Below, piece after piece: positions 19,701-26,525 of a stretch of DNA of 64,000 bases. The DNA is taken from the NCBI GenBank assembly GCA_002069785.1, contig MWCA01000007.1, forward strand, positions 35,519 to 99,518, written 5' to 3'. How positions within the stretch are numbered: position 1 is the stretch's first letter; each line of letters starts with the position of its first letter. The notes below the pieces were generated by a model that was not told the origin of the DNA, did no database searches, and was given only the letters and a program-made list of their open reading frames with translations. Source of the stretch: Lentisphaerae bacterium ADurb.Bin242 (GTDB lineage: Bacteria > Verrucomicrobiota > Lentisphaeria > Victivallales > UBA1829). The translations under genes were made by a program, and so were the position numbers.

Positions 19701-19782
19701 GCGGGCGATTGCCCAGCAGCGCCAGCTTCACCGGAGAAGCGGCGGCGGAGAGGCAAAGAAAAAATATCCAGACCCATCTCAT
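16702..19782 (-). CDS. Large secreted protein with two CsgG-like motifs, helical repeats and a propeller-like C-terminus
   Basis: This 1026-aa protein starts at the ATG overlapping the anti-sigma stop. It has a signal peptide (MRWVWIFFLCLSAAA). The first 280 residues contain two copies of the CsgG signature: FDLLERAEIDKVLQEQRLSS (about 40-60) and IQMLERARLDAVNTERELA (about 155-175). A helical, TPR-like middle follows (SMELFRNGRCGEALSRIHSA onward). The C-terminal third consists of repeated short strand blocks (YDRKENRMKMADDPLGG, IQGNRIYLLGSG, VIDGTLYFTSTNP) resembling a beta-propeller. I do not recognise this full architecture. With the neighbouring CsgG protein it may form an envelope complex under the local sigma factor. 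Confidence 0.72.
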   Translation of the reverse strand: MRWVWIFFLCLSAAASPVKLALLGNRPLCDKTMEELSANDQFDLLERAEIDKVLQEQRLSSSDFSAGVLRRCFPHTDLFAVLTEKRLVVFNAKNGFRLWDDSPEDAAQKILKAKNKLAVKDPLYLSIVSVRDVGVPGKLKPKIEDFVMHLEQVLMKFPAIQMLERARLDAVNTERELAGPVFALTPSARLLTLEFEPGSTGDKTHARILILTLDRRIVGRVNVHDVFNKCDEQAIVCGKELYQKITEPVQEQRSSEGMQFARESMELFRNGRCGEALSRIHSALALEPQNGAFRLLELEIRTKLCTSMPWNSERIRAMEELMNHYEAYIAAYPDAERMRIAFTALCEAFTVKNRAQLQDMTASGRKELCRLGKTFRRFRSTARRTVFPSPLPERMENIADLIQYNRRTWFGPFLLEIDLEGELNENLEEYRKFFPAVDAFIRRHPEQAERVNSILALYHGHLMRGELARQKEWEPYIRQTLPIVDFLEKSQITAFRYECIAIRFLARLLDKPRTPAALIPEIDHYLQELAKCDPEALPQIEQTRLMPENLVQNINNRTFYFLTAYTGDNTPRNVAHLIRERARKLNPNRDANSHIREWIENLSRSTDENTLEKLIAFRDPLTDYARQRVFSKQTNDWFTQLGEVIFSESGNTPAILGLKQRLFTQLNRDLQVRRIAWRELTGSGNETVECIASDVSGGKLFAVLRRAGNRFFLAEVTLPDQCRILGELKSLTPLNTELYPKRGASVYLAASDEIVAVVDRNTLRMYDRKENRMKMADDPLGGIHPSGAAIQGNRIYLLGSGRAAFAGETRTREKRHGASALVSYDFDGAGRETIFSTERVEKRNPLDFTAAQIELYTGLRAFGENELVFFSERAVWKYHTRRRSFQKVLSFPVSVVRSTVIDGTLYFTSTNPAYQFSCLEPNSEKLNFLLGFSPYKPRIMPQCLLSNAFLFFDTQYPFRNADQHFFRQRNWLFIAGSRPFCLNLEHPEKSPVLLLPPCFNLHKAGNHVVFINEQWLFVIRGEEPAK

Positions 19783-20345
19783 GACAGCTTGTCCTCCGTA
19801 TAGTGATTTCGACCCTGTCTGACGACCGGTATCGCGGTACGAATCCGTTTGCCGTCTACGCAAAGTTCCAAATCCAGCACCAGCGTCGAGGCGTCGAGGC
19901 GCGAAACCACCACCGCGCCGGAAAGGGACGGATTTTCCACCGTGATCGAATCGTCGTCGGAACACGCCAGCGCCAATCTTATTTTTTTCCTGCCCACATC
20001 CAGAATGATGTCAATGAAGTTGTTCGGGCGCTCCAATGAATCCCGTTCCCCGGTAACGAGTTCGTTTTCGAGAAACAGCACCGCCGCATCGCTGCCGAAC
20101 AACCGGACCGCCTCCGCCAATTTCGTATCCGTTTGCATGGTATTCCGAAGCGGCAGCATCAATGCCGCCGTCACTCCGGCGACGATCAGAAAGCCGGCCG
20201 CCCACGCAAGATAGTGGGATTTCCGTTCCGGGCGTTCGGCCACTTTGTTGAAAAAATCGGCGGCGAATTCTTCCGGCGTTTTGCGAAATTCAACCGAGGC
20301 CGATTTCTTCAAATCGAGCAGTTCATCCAGTTGTCTGTCATTCAT
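19779..20345 (-). CDS. Putative single-pass anti-sigma factor
   Basis: This 188-aa protein starts at the second of two nearby ATGs, which has GGAGGA at good spacing. The N-terminal 50 residues are charged and helical, suited to binding a sigma factor. One membrane segment follows (YLAWAAGFLIVAGVTAALML, about 45-65) and then a beta-rich outer domain ending in RTAIPVVRQGRN. There is no ZAS His-Cys motif. The position directly after the ECF sigma gene, with an eight-base overlap, is the main evidence for the role. The protein is inferred to hold the sigma factor until an envelope signal is sensed. Confidence 0.65.
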   Translation of the reverse strand: MNDRQLDELLDLKKSASVEFRKTPEEFAADFFNKVAERPERKSHYLAWAAGFLIVAGVTAALMLPLRNTMQTDTKLAEAVRLFGSDAAVLFLENELVTGERDSLERPNNFIDIILDVGRKKIRLALACSDDDSITVENPSLSGAVVVSRLDASTLVLDLELCVDGKRIRTAIPVVRQGRNHYTEDKLS

Positions 20346-20967
20346 CTTCATTCCTCCGTAACGCTTCTTTCAGGAGTTTTTTGGCTTTATGGATCCGCTG
20401 ATAAAGCGTGTTGGCCGAACACCCCAGTTCCCGTGCGGCGCTTTCGCCGTCCAATTCACTCAATACGGCGATATGGATGGTTTCACGGTAAAGTTCCGGC
20501 AAGGCGGCAATCGCGTCATCCAGTCGGCACAATGCCGGATTTTCCGTATCGTCTCCATCTGGACGATACAGCGCGAGTTTCTTTTGTTCCCGTATTTTTT
20601 TGCGGAGCAGATCGTAGCTTTCGGTCACTACGATCCGGGAAATCCAGCCGGACAACGCCGCCGGATCGCTCCGAAAACTTGTCCGCCGATTCCAGGCCTT
20701 GAGTAAAGCGGATTGAACGGCGTCGTCCGCATCGGCGGCGGAATGGACGATTTTTACGGCGATCGCCCGGTACAAACCAAGTTTGCTTCGAATCAAATCG
20801 GCAAAAATATTTATTGATTCCTTGTCCGTCAAAGCCGCCAATCCCCATTGTTTCGATTTTCCTGATAAGACGTTCCGGAAACGCGTTTTCTTATTCTGTT
20901 TTGCGAGTTTTCCGGAAAACTTATCATAATGTAATATATCTTTTGACAGAAAAGAAAGCAATCCCAT
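20338..20967 (-). CDS. ECF-type RNA polymerase sigma factor
   Basis: This is up to 209 aa from the ATG at 20967. A TTG at 20832 with GGGGA upstream would give a 164-aa protein of more usual ECF length and is a real alternative, since the first 45 residues look unlike the family. Region 2 is visible as AVKIVHSAADADDAVQSALL and WNRRTSF. Region 4 is IAALPELYRETIHIAVLSEL followed by the helix-turn-helix GESAARELGCSANTLYQRI. It heads a five-gene operon with a membrane protein, CsgG-like proteins and a secreted protein. Autoregulation is likely, but no promoter matching itself was identified. Confidence 0.88.
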   Translation of the reverse strand: MGLLSFLSKDILHYDKFSGKLAKQNKKTRFRNVLSGKSKQWGLAALTDKESINIFADLIRSKLGLYRAIAVKIVHSAADADDAVQSALLKAWNRRTSFRSDPAALSGWISRIVVTESYDLLRKKIREQKKLALYRPDGDDTENPALCRLDDAIAALPELYRETIHIAVLSELDGESAARELGCSANTLYQRIHKAKKLLKEALRRNEDE

Positions 20968-21078
20968 GGGAATCTTATTGACTTTAAGACTGCAAATCAA
21001 TATCACACATGTATCTATGGATTCCGGACTTACGGAAGCAATGAAATCAATGGGAAGGAAGAGGATTTTATCTGGGTT

Positions 21079-21187
21079 GACCGGTGCGGAACAAATCTCA
21101 TGAACATGGATGGAGCATTGGAGGGAAGAGAAAAATTCCGGGAAACTTCCTTCCCTGCGTTTATGCGTCACGGAAAGTTTTTTCAGA
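21079..21187. repeat. Copy 2 of the ~110-bp direct repeat
   Basis: This is the direct-orientation partner of 14974-15082, with about ten differences. Its right end runs over the last codons of the FAD oxidoreductase gene (stop at 21183). Both copies therefore abut the 3' end of a minus-strand gene, and together they bracket the whole ECF-sigma operon. The AGGGAAG/CTTCCCT inverted repeat is conserved. Confidence 0.8.
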
Positions 21188-22355
21188 TTTCATCCAGGTG
21201 GAGCCTGAAATTCTTCCGGCGGAGTTCCTGCTGGAGTTCTCCGATTTTCAATTCCGAAGGATCACACTGATTCTTTACGGACAGCGCCGCGGCCATGCCC
21301 GCCGCTTCCCCGGTCATGGCCGCCGAAGGAATGACCCGGAAGACCTCCCAGGCGTCATCAACGGCGCTGATGCAGCGGCCGGCGGTCAGGACGCCGCGAA
21401 CTTTTTCCGGCACCAGCGCGCCGTACGGCGTCTCCCAGACCGGACCGGGCTGCCGCCAATCGGGACAAAGCCCGATGGAATCCTCGAAACGCTGTCCTTC
21501 CTGTCCGTTTTTGAGCGTGCATACTCCTTTGGCGGCCGCGACCTTGCGGAATTGCGGCATCGCCGGCAGATGAACCGGGAAAAGATGGTTTTTGTCACTC
21601 CCGGCGGAAGCATAGGCATGGTCGTAGAAGCGCCGGATGTCCTCCCAGGCGTTCCGGGTGAAGGCGGTGACATCCCGGGCGTTCAGGGCGTCTCCCGCGC
21701 GGAACTTCTCCTCCCATGAATTCAGGTAATGAACGTGGAGCGAATCCTTCCAATGATAATGGCTGTTCTCCGGCGAACACTGGACCAGCCACGGTGTATT
21801 GTAGTTGGCTTCCGTGAAGACCTCTCCCCCGGCCCGGCGCACGAGCTGGGCGGACCCGGAGGCGTCCACGAAACATTTCGCCCCGATCCGGCCCCGGCCG
21901 GAGATGTTTTCGACTTCGACCGCGGTCACGGTTCCATCGGAAGAGACCCCGGACGCGCAAACCAGCGTGTCCAGCCAGAGATCGACTCCGGCTTCCTTCA
22001 AAACACGATCGAGGGACAGCGTGAATCCGGCGGGAGAAAAATAGCACAGATAACGGTCGCCGTCCTCCCGGGAATGCTTTTCCTGGCCGCCCCATTTTTC
22101 CGTAAGGCCGAACGGACTGTATTGGAGGCTGATCTTCAAAAGTTCTTCCGCAAGGCCGAAAATTACCTGGCGCCCTTCGCCGTCGCAGAGCGGGAGGTAG
22201 ACGAAGATCAGGCCGGACGTGGCCAGTCCGCCGATCAGATTTTGTTTTTCAATGAGCGCCGCGGAGTATCCCATCCGGGCGGCGGCGGTCGCCGCGGCAA
22301 CTCCGGCAATCCCGGCGCCCGCGACGACGATGTCATACTTCTTTGAGAAATCCAT
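21183..22355 (-). CDS. FAD-dependent oxidoreductase
   Basis: This 390-aa protein has the FAD Rossmann fingerprint VVAGAGIAGVAAATAAARMG (residues 10-29), then EKQNLIGGLATSGL. The second FAD-binding region near the C-terminus is VLTAGRCISAVDDAWEVFRV and MTGEAAGMAAALS. This matches the FAD_oxidored family, soluble enzymes often found in carbohydrate loci, with substrates mostly unproven. AAGGA lies before the ATG. It starts 26 bases after the large secreted protein and is probably the last gene of that operon. No signal peptide is seen, so it is cytoplasmic. Confidence 0.85.
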   Translation of the reverse strand: MDFSKKYDIVVAGAGIAGVAAATAAARMGYSAALIEKQNLIGGLATSGLIFVYLPLCDGEGRQVIFGLAEELLKISLQYSPFGLTEKWGGQEKHSREDGDRYLCYFSPAGFTLSLDRVLKEAGVDLWLDTLVCASGVSSDGTVTAVEVENISGRGRIGAKCFVDASGSAQLVRRAGGEVFTEANYNTPWLVQCSPENSHYHWKDSLHVHYLNSWEEKFRAGDALNARDVTAFTRNAWEDIRRFYDHAYASAGSDKNHLFPVHLPAMPQFRKVAAAKGVCTLKNGQEGQRFEDSIGLCPDWRQPGPVWETPYGALVPEKVRGVLTAGRCISAVDDAWEVFRVIPSAAMTGEAAGMAAALSVKNQCDPSELKIGELQQELRRKNFRLHLDEI

Positions 22356-22381
22356 ACGGTTCCTTGCTATGTGAATCTGTA

Positions 22382-25300
22382 TTATTTTCCGGTTTCGACA
22401 CGATATTCGAAACTCTTGGATTGTTTGGGCTGAAGGGTTGACATATCGCTGAGGAACTCGACGGATATGTTTGGTTTGAACGGCCCGGCGTTCCAGAAGT
22501 AGACTCCGGAAAACCCCTTGCCCGGCATAAGGGTCATACTGTCGGTCAGGACTCCGTCGGAGGCAGAATCCCGGAGACTTCCTCCGTCCCAGATACCGCG
22601 TTTGAGCTTTTCCAGAAAGGGAACGTCTTTTCCCTGTTTCAGCAGGACGGTATTTTCGACCGATTCCGGCGTAACGTCGACATTGCCGGCTTTCACCCGG
22701 AGTCCTTTCATCCCGAAACGGATGCCCGGGCGCGGAAGATTCCCGACGCGGAAACCGAAGACGACCGGCTTGTCCGCCGTGTTGGTGAAGGAGATGTTGA
22801 CGAGGACGGCATTCCCTTCCAGAGCGAAGGTCCGTTTGACCTGAAGCCCGTAAAGAGGATTCGGCGCCGGATCGGCCCCTTCGTAAGGAAGTACCGGCGC
22901 GGATGACTCGATGAAAGGAACGCCGTTTCGGATTCCGATACCGCTTGTGCGGAACGGCAGCGCCTGCTGTGTCGGATCGTAGAAGGAGACCCGGCCCAGG
23001 AAACCGCCATTCAGCAGTTCATTGCCCTTTTCATCGCGAAGCGTAATGATTTCTCCGCCGGAAAAGGTATCGATTCCGGCCGTGACCGTTCCGTTGGAAA
23101 GTTTCAAAACAGGAATCTTTTCCGCGGTCGCTCCCCAGAAAATCGAGGACTTTCCCTCTTTGTATTCACGAAAGAGATCATCCGAAGCCGTTCTCCGGAA
23201 GCCTTCGAGTTCTTTCCGCAGAGGTTCCTGATCCGGGAGGACCGCACTGTCGATGGTGACGACGCCGCCCGCGGGGATTTTGACCAGAAACGCCTGTTTC
23301 AAATCTTTGCCGGAAACCCGGAGGATTACATCCCGTTTCTCATCGTAGTTGAAAAGGGTGAAAAGGATTCTGGAATCCAGGGCATGAGCAACGCTCCGGA
23401 TAGAACGGAAGAAGTCCGGAAAATGGATGCGGACCTTTTCACCGGAATCGGTCCGGACTTCTTTCACGATCGTGTTTTCAAACGTGAAAGTGAAACGTTC
23501 TTCGCAGCGTTTCCCGGAAGTATAGAACTTTTCCGCGCGGGAAATCATGCCGTATCCCCGCAGGAGCTCCTGATAGTATTCCCCTGTCAGCGCGTTATCC
23601 GGCCAGAGACCGAATCCGGCTCCGCCGAGAGCCGCCGCGGCAAGGAGATTCTGGCAAAGCTTCCGGGGGGTGTACTGTTGATAATAACGGAGCAGGCGTT
23701 CCGCCGGGTCGACCAGCGGGAAATACGGTTTCCGGAAGGACTGAACATTGTATGCCATGTCGTCGAAATACCGGGTGCCGGAGTAATACGGCATGTGCAT
23801 GTGTCCGTCGACAACACCGTCGGAAAGCGAGGCATCCACGGCACACCAGAGGGCGACGCGTTCTCCCGAAGCGTGAAGGTTGTCCGTGCAAAGCCAGAAT
23901 TCGGTGCCCGGCGCCTCCCGGCGGATGATTCCGGCGATTTTTTCGATGAGCTTCGCATGAAGCCGGACCATGTAGTCGAAATAGAGACGCCGGTACTTTG
24001 TCTGGATGTCATCGATGGATGGAACCGATGACAGATTCATTTCTTTTGCAAACCGTGTGCGCCCGCCTTTATCCAGTCCGAACGGATGGGGTTCGAAGTC
24101 CCATACGATTTTTTTCGCCCAGGGGGCCGCGGTTCGCCATTCGCGGATGGCGGCTTTGAGGTAATCTTCGCATTTTTTTTCCGGATCATCGAGCCAATAC
24201 CAGGGCGCAATCCTTGGAAGAATTTTTCCTTTGTCATCGACATCCGCCGGAGCGGATTTCAGCAGTGCTGTTCTGTTTCTTCTGGATTCAGGATAGGGAA
24301 ACATGAGATCCCCTCCCCCGATCATGACGGCATTGGTATAGGCCTTGTTTTCTTTTTCATAGGCATCGTTGAATTTCCACGGCTTTTGCGAGAGGGAACT
24401 CCAGAACTCCGTGGCTCTTTTTTCCAGTTCAGGAAAAGGGGAATGAACTTCCTGTGGGCGCGCGATGAGAAATCCGAATGATTTACAGGGAGCAAAATCC
24501 GCTTTTAAGGAAGGCAGGATGCGGATGATCCCCTTTTCTTCCTTCTGAAACTCATCGCCGATCCGGAATGTCCAATAAACGCTTCCGTTCTTGCCGGTAC
24601 TGCCCGGCTCGGCCTTGAGGAAAGCCAGCTGGGTATACCAGTTACTGCCGAACCAGAGATGAAAGTATTTTTCAAAGGTAACAGTATAACGGCGGTAGGG
24701 AATGCCGTCTCGCGATATTTCTTTTTCCGTGCATTTCTGCGCAAGAGGCTCCCATTTTCCGTTCCTGAGGGGAGCCAGGCTCTCAGAGACGCCGGACAAT
24801 GTCAAAAACATTGGGACATCCAGTGTGAGAACCGCTTCTTTTCCCGCGTATTTTCCATGGGCTTTGCCGCCGATTTCAAGCACGCCCGGCAGGTTTTCGC
24901 AGATCCCGAACGGTTCCCCTTTCAGAAAATTCATCGGGAAGAGGTTCATCTGAAAAGAAAGCTGTTTTGCGGACGGTTCTTTTTTTTTCAGACGGAGTCC
25001 GCTGAAATAGAAGGTGCCGATTGCGTCCGTGGACAACTGAAGGGATAGATCCACATTCAGATTGTCCGCAAAATATTTGGATGAGAAAGAAAAGGACGCT
25101 TTTTTCCAGTCGAATGTGCCGGAAGAATATTTCCAAAGACCATCGATACCGTAATTCAAAATGTTTTTTCCGTTCGAGAGGCTGACAAAGACTCCGCTGA
25201 GTTTTTTGTCGGTCCGGACCACATTCTCGCATTTGAGGTAGAATATGAGTTCATATTCGGCACCGGGTTCCAGCCGGAGATTTTGGGAGACGCGGTTCCA

Positions 25301-25492
25301 GCCGGGTTTTTCAATGCTGATTTTCAGAACGGGATTTCCGGAAAGTTTGATTCCCGGATCGACGGCCGCTTTTGTCCCAACCACTTTCCAGCCATCGAGG
25401 CCTTCTGTGAAACCGCCGTTTTGGAGAGGCCCTTCTGCCATAAGAATGAACTGTGCCGAAAACAGAAAAATAAGTACGCCGAAGATTCTCAT
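22382..25492 (-). CDS. Large secreted carbohydrate-active protein (CBM + barrel-like + beta-sandwich)
   Basis: This 1036-aa protein has a signal peptide (MRIFGVLIFLFSAQFILMA). An N-terminal carbohydrate-binding-type sandwich follows (NGGFTEGLDGWKVVG through FYFSGLRLKKK, residues about 20-170). The central region is typical of TIM-barrel hydrolases (AKKIVWDFEPHPFG; TEFWLCTDNLHASGE; GVVDGHMHMPYYSG; GGAGFGLWPDNALTG). The C-terminal sandwich begins near NGTVTAGIDTFSGGEIITL. It resembles secreted glycosidases of Lentisphaerota loci, but I cannot name a GH family. Asp and Glu in WDFEPH are catalytic candidates only. It lies between a pseudopilin and an FAD oxidoreductase with gaps of about 30 bases. 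Confidence 0.75.
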   Translation of the reverse strand: MRIFGVLIFLFSAQFILMAEGPLQNGGFTEGLDGWKVVGTKAAVDPGIKLSGNPVLKISIEKPGWNRVSQNLRLEPGAEYELIFYLKCENVVRTDKKLSGVFVSLSNGKNILNYGIDGLWKYSSGTFDWKKASFSFSSKYFADNLNVDLSLQLSTDAIGTFYFSGLRLKKKEPSAKQLSFQMNLFPMNFLKGEPFGICENLPGVLEIGGKAHGKYAGKEAVLTLDVPMFLTLSGVSESLAPLRNGKWEPLAQKCTEKEISRDGIPYRRYTVTFEKYFHLWFGSNWYTQLAFLKAEPGSTGKNGSVYWTFRIGDEFQKEEKGIIRILPSLKADFAPCKSFGFLIARPQEVHSPFPELEKRATEFWSSLSQKPWKFNDAYEKENKAYTNAVMIGGGDLMFPYPESRRNRTALLKSAPADVDDKGKILPRIAPWYWLDDPEKKCEDYLKAAIREWRTAAPWAKKIVWDFEPHPFGLDKGGRTRFAKEMNLSSVPSIDDIQTKYRRLYFDYMVRLHAKLIEKIAGIIRREAPGTEFWLCTDNLHASGERVALWCAVDASLSDGVVDGHMHMPYYSGTRYFDDMAYNVQSFRKPYFPLVDPAERLLRYYQQYTPRKLCQNLLAAAALGGAGFGLWPDNALTGEYYQELLRGYGMISRAEKFYTSGKRCEERFTFTFENTIVKEVRTDSGEKVRIHFPDFFRSIRSVAHALDSRILFTLFNYDEKRDVILRVSGKDLKQAFLVKIPAGGVVTIDSAVLPDQEPLRKELEGFRRTASDDLFREYKEGKSSIFWGATAEKIPVLKLSNGTVTAGIDTFSGGEIITLRDEKGNELLNGGFLGRVSFYDPTQQALPFRTSGIGIRNGVPFIESSAPVLPYEGADPAPNPLYGLQVKRTFALEGNAVLVNISFTNTADKPVVFGFRVGNLPRPGIRFGMKGLRVKAGNVDVTPESVENTVLLKQGKDVPFLEKLKRGIWDGGSLRDSASDGVLTDSMTLMPGKGFSGVYFWNAGPFKPNISVEFLSDMSTLQPKQSKSFEYRVETGK

Positions 25493-25522
25493 GATATTCT
25501 TTACTCTTATCCCGGATGAGAT

Positions 25523-26284
25523 TTATTTGAAGATAATGCCGGTGGAGCGGTCGTATCCGCAACGATCAATATTGGTGGATGTCAGGACTGCGTAAACGTT
25601 TCCTTGATACAGGCTTCCGACAAGTTTCGACTCCACATGTCCGTCCAGATACATGATATTGGTCGTTCCCCTGGAGATGGGCAGCGGATCGGAATAGATC
25701 GGATTGACCCGTTGATCTTTCATTCCATGCCGGTAAGAGAAGGCTTGGATGAAGATCGTTCCGTAGATGGTGCGTTCGGAGGAATCAGCGCCGTAGATCG
25801 CGATCGAGGGCTTCTGGACAAGACTGAGTTTGCGGATTTTCTGTTCGTTGACATTGACCGAGTTATAAACGCCGCACAAACCCGTATTGACCAGGTAGTG
25901 GGTGAATCCGAACAGACCGTTGACGGCGTTCCCCAATGCCACCGGTTCGGAAGGACAGGTGAACGAATTCGCCTTGGATTTGTAGTTCACTCCATATCCG
26001 TATTTAGACAGCACACCATACCAGATGTAACCGGGACTGTAGTTCGGGGGGACAAAGCCGGGCAGAAGCGCGGGAAGAATCCATTCGTTGAAGTCGTCGG
26101 AATACATCTTCTGCGCCAGCCCGATGGCTTTTTCATTGTTCATGCATGAAATCGCATAGGCCTTCTGCTTTGCGGTATTCAACGCCGGAAGAAGTATTCC
26201 CGCCAGAATGGCGACGATCGCAATGACGATGAGGAGTTCTACCAAAGTAAAAAATGGAACAGCAGACCGTGTTTTTCTTTTCAT
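25523..26284 (-). CDS. Type II secretion-type pseudopilin
   Basis: This 253-aa protein has leader MKRKTRSAVPF and core [19 protein letters not shown]. The -1 residue is Phe rather than Gly. It ends with a YLDGHVESK segment (DG motif). It is clearly a paralogue of the pseudopilin at 32957-33745 (same MKRKTR start, ALPGF/TLPNY region and YLDGHV). The upstream DNA is also duplicated, including AraC-type direct repeats, so both are likely in one regulon. First gene of the operon with the 1036-aa protein and the FAD oxidoreductase. Confidence 0.9.
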   Translation of the reverse strand: MKRKTRSAVPFFTLVELLIVIAIVAILAGILLPALNTAKQKAYAISCMNNEKAIGLAQKMYSDDFNEWILPALLPGFVPPNYSPGYIWYGVLSKYGYGVNYKSKANSFTCPSEPVALGNAVNGLFGFTHYLVNTGLCGVYNSVNVNEQKIRKLSLVQKPSIAIYGADSSERTIYGTIFIQAFSYRHGMKDQRVNPIYSDPLPISRGTTNIMYLDGHVESKLVGSLYQGNVYAVLTSTNIDRCGYDRSTGIIFK

Positions 26285-26361
26285 GGCGCATCTCTTCTTC
26301 TTTCTGACTGATTTTTATTCTCCATATTATTTTAATCCTTTTTTATGCAGTTTCAATGATC

Positions 26362-26395
26362 TTTTTAGTCAAAATGATATTGATTTTTAGTCAAA
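26362..26395. promoter_or_regulatory. Putative AraC-family binding site: two direct repeats, 22-bp period (copy 1)
   Basis: TTTTTAGTCAAA occurs at 26362-26373 and again at 26384-26395, two helical turns apart and in the same orientation, as expected for an AraC-family dimer site. The same pair is present at 33826-33859 beside an intact AraC gene. It lies about 80 bases upstream of the pseudopilin start at 26284, just upstream of its likely promoter. Confidence 0.75.
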
Positions 26396-26423
26396 TCACA
26401 TTATATTGCCGAAACGAAAGAAA

Positions 26424-26525
26424 AGGACACGGAACCCGGAAAATATTCCTGTCGCAGCCTTGGATTGTGTCAAGTGCATACACCGGTTCTATTATTTCGA
26501 ACTCCGCGGCTGTCAATCAATCCGC
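26424..26525 (+). pseudogene. Remnant of an AraC-family regulator gene (5' end only)
   Basis: The stretch after the duplicated promoter matches the first ~14 codons of the intact AraC gene at 33894. GGAAAATATTCCT is shared, and the flanking codons differ by point changes. The start codon is ACG instead of ATG, and the match fades after about 45 bases, with a further faint patch (CGCGGCTGTCAAT). The right end overlaps the last codons of the symporter gene. I read this as the decayed left end of a duplicated regulator locus. Confidence 0.7.

Noticed and set aside
20832..20967. ATG at 20967 as certain start of the sigma factor
   Set aside because: It is kept as the annotated start but not treated as certain. 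The ribosome site is weak, and a TTG at 20832 gives a more typical ECF length.
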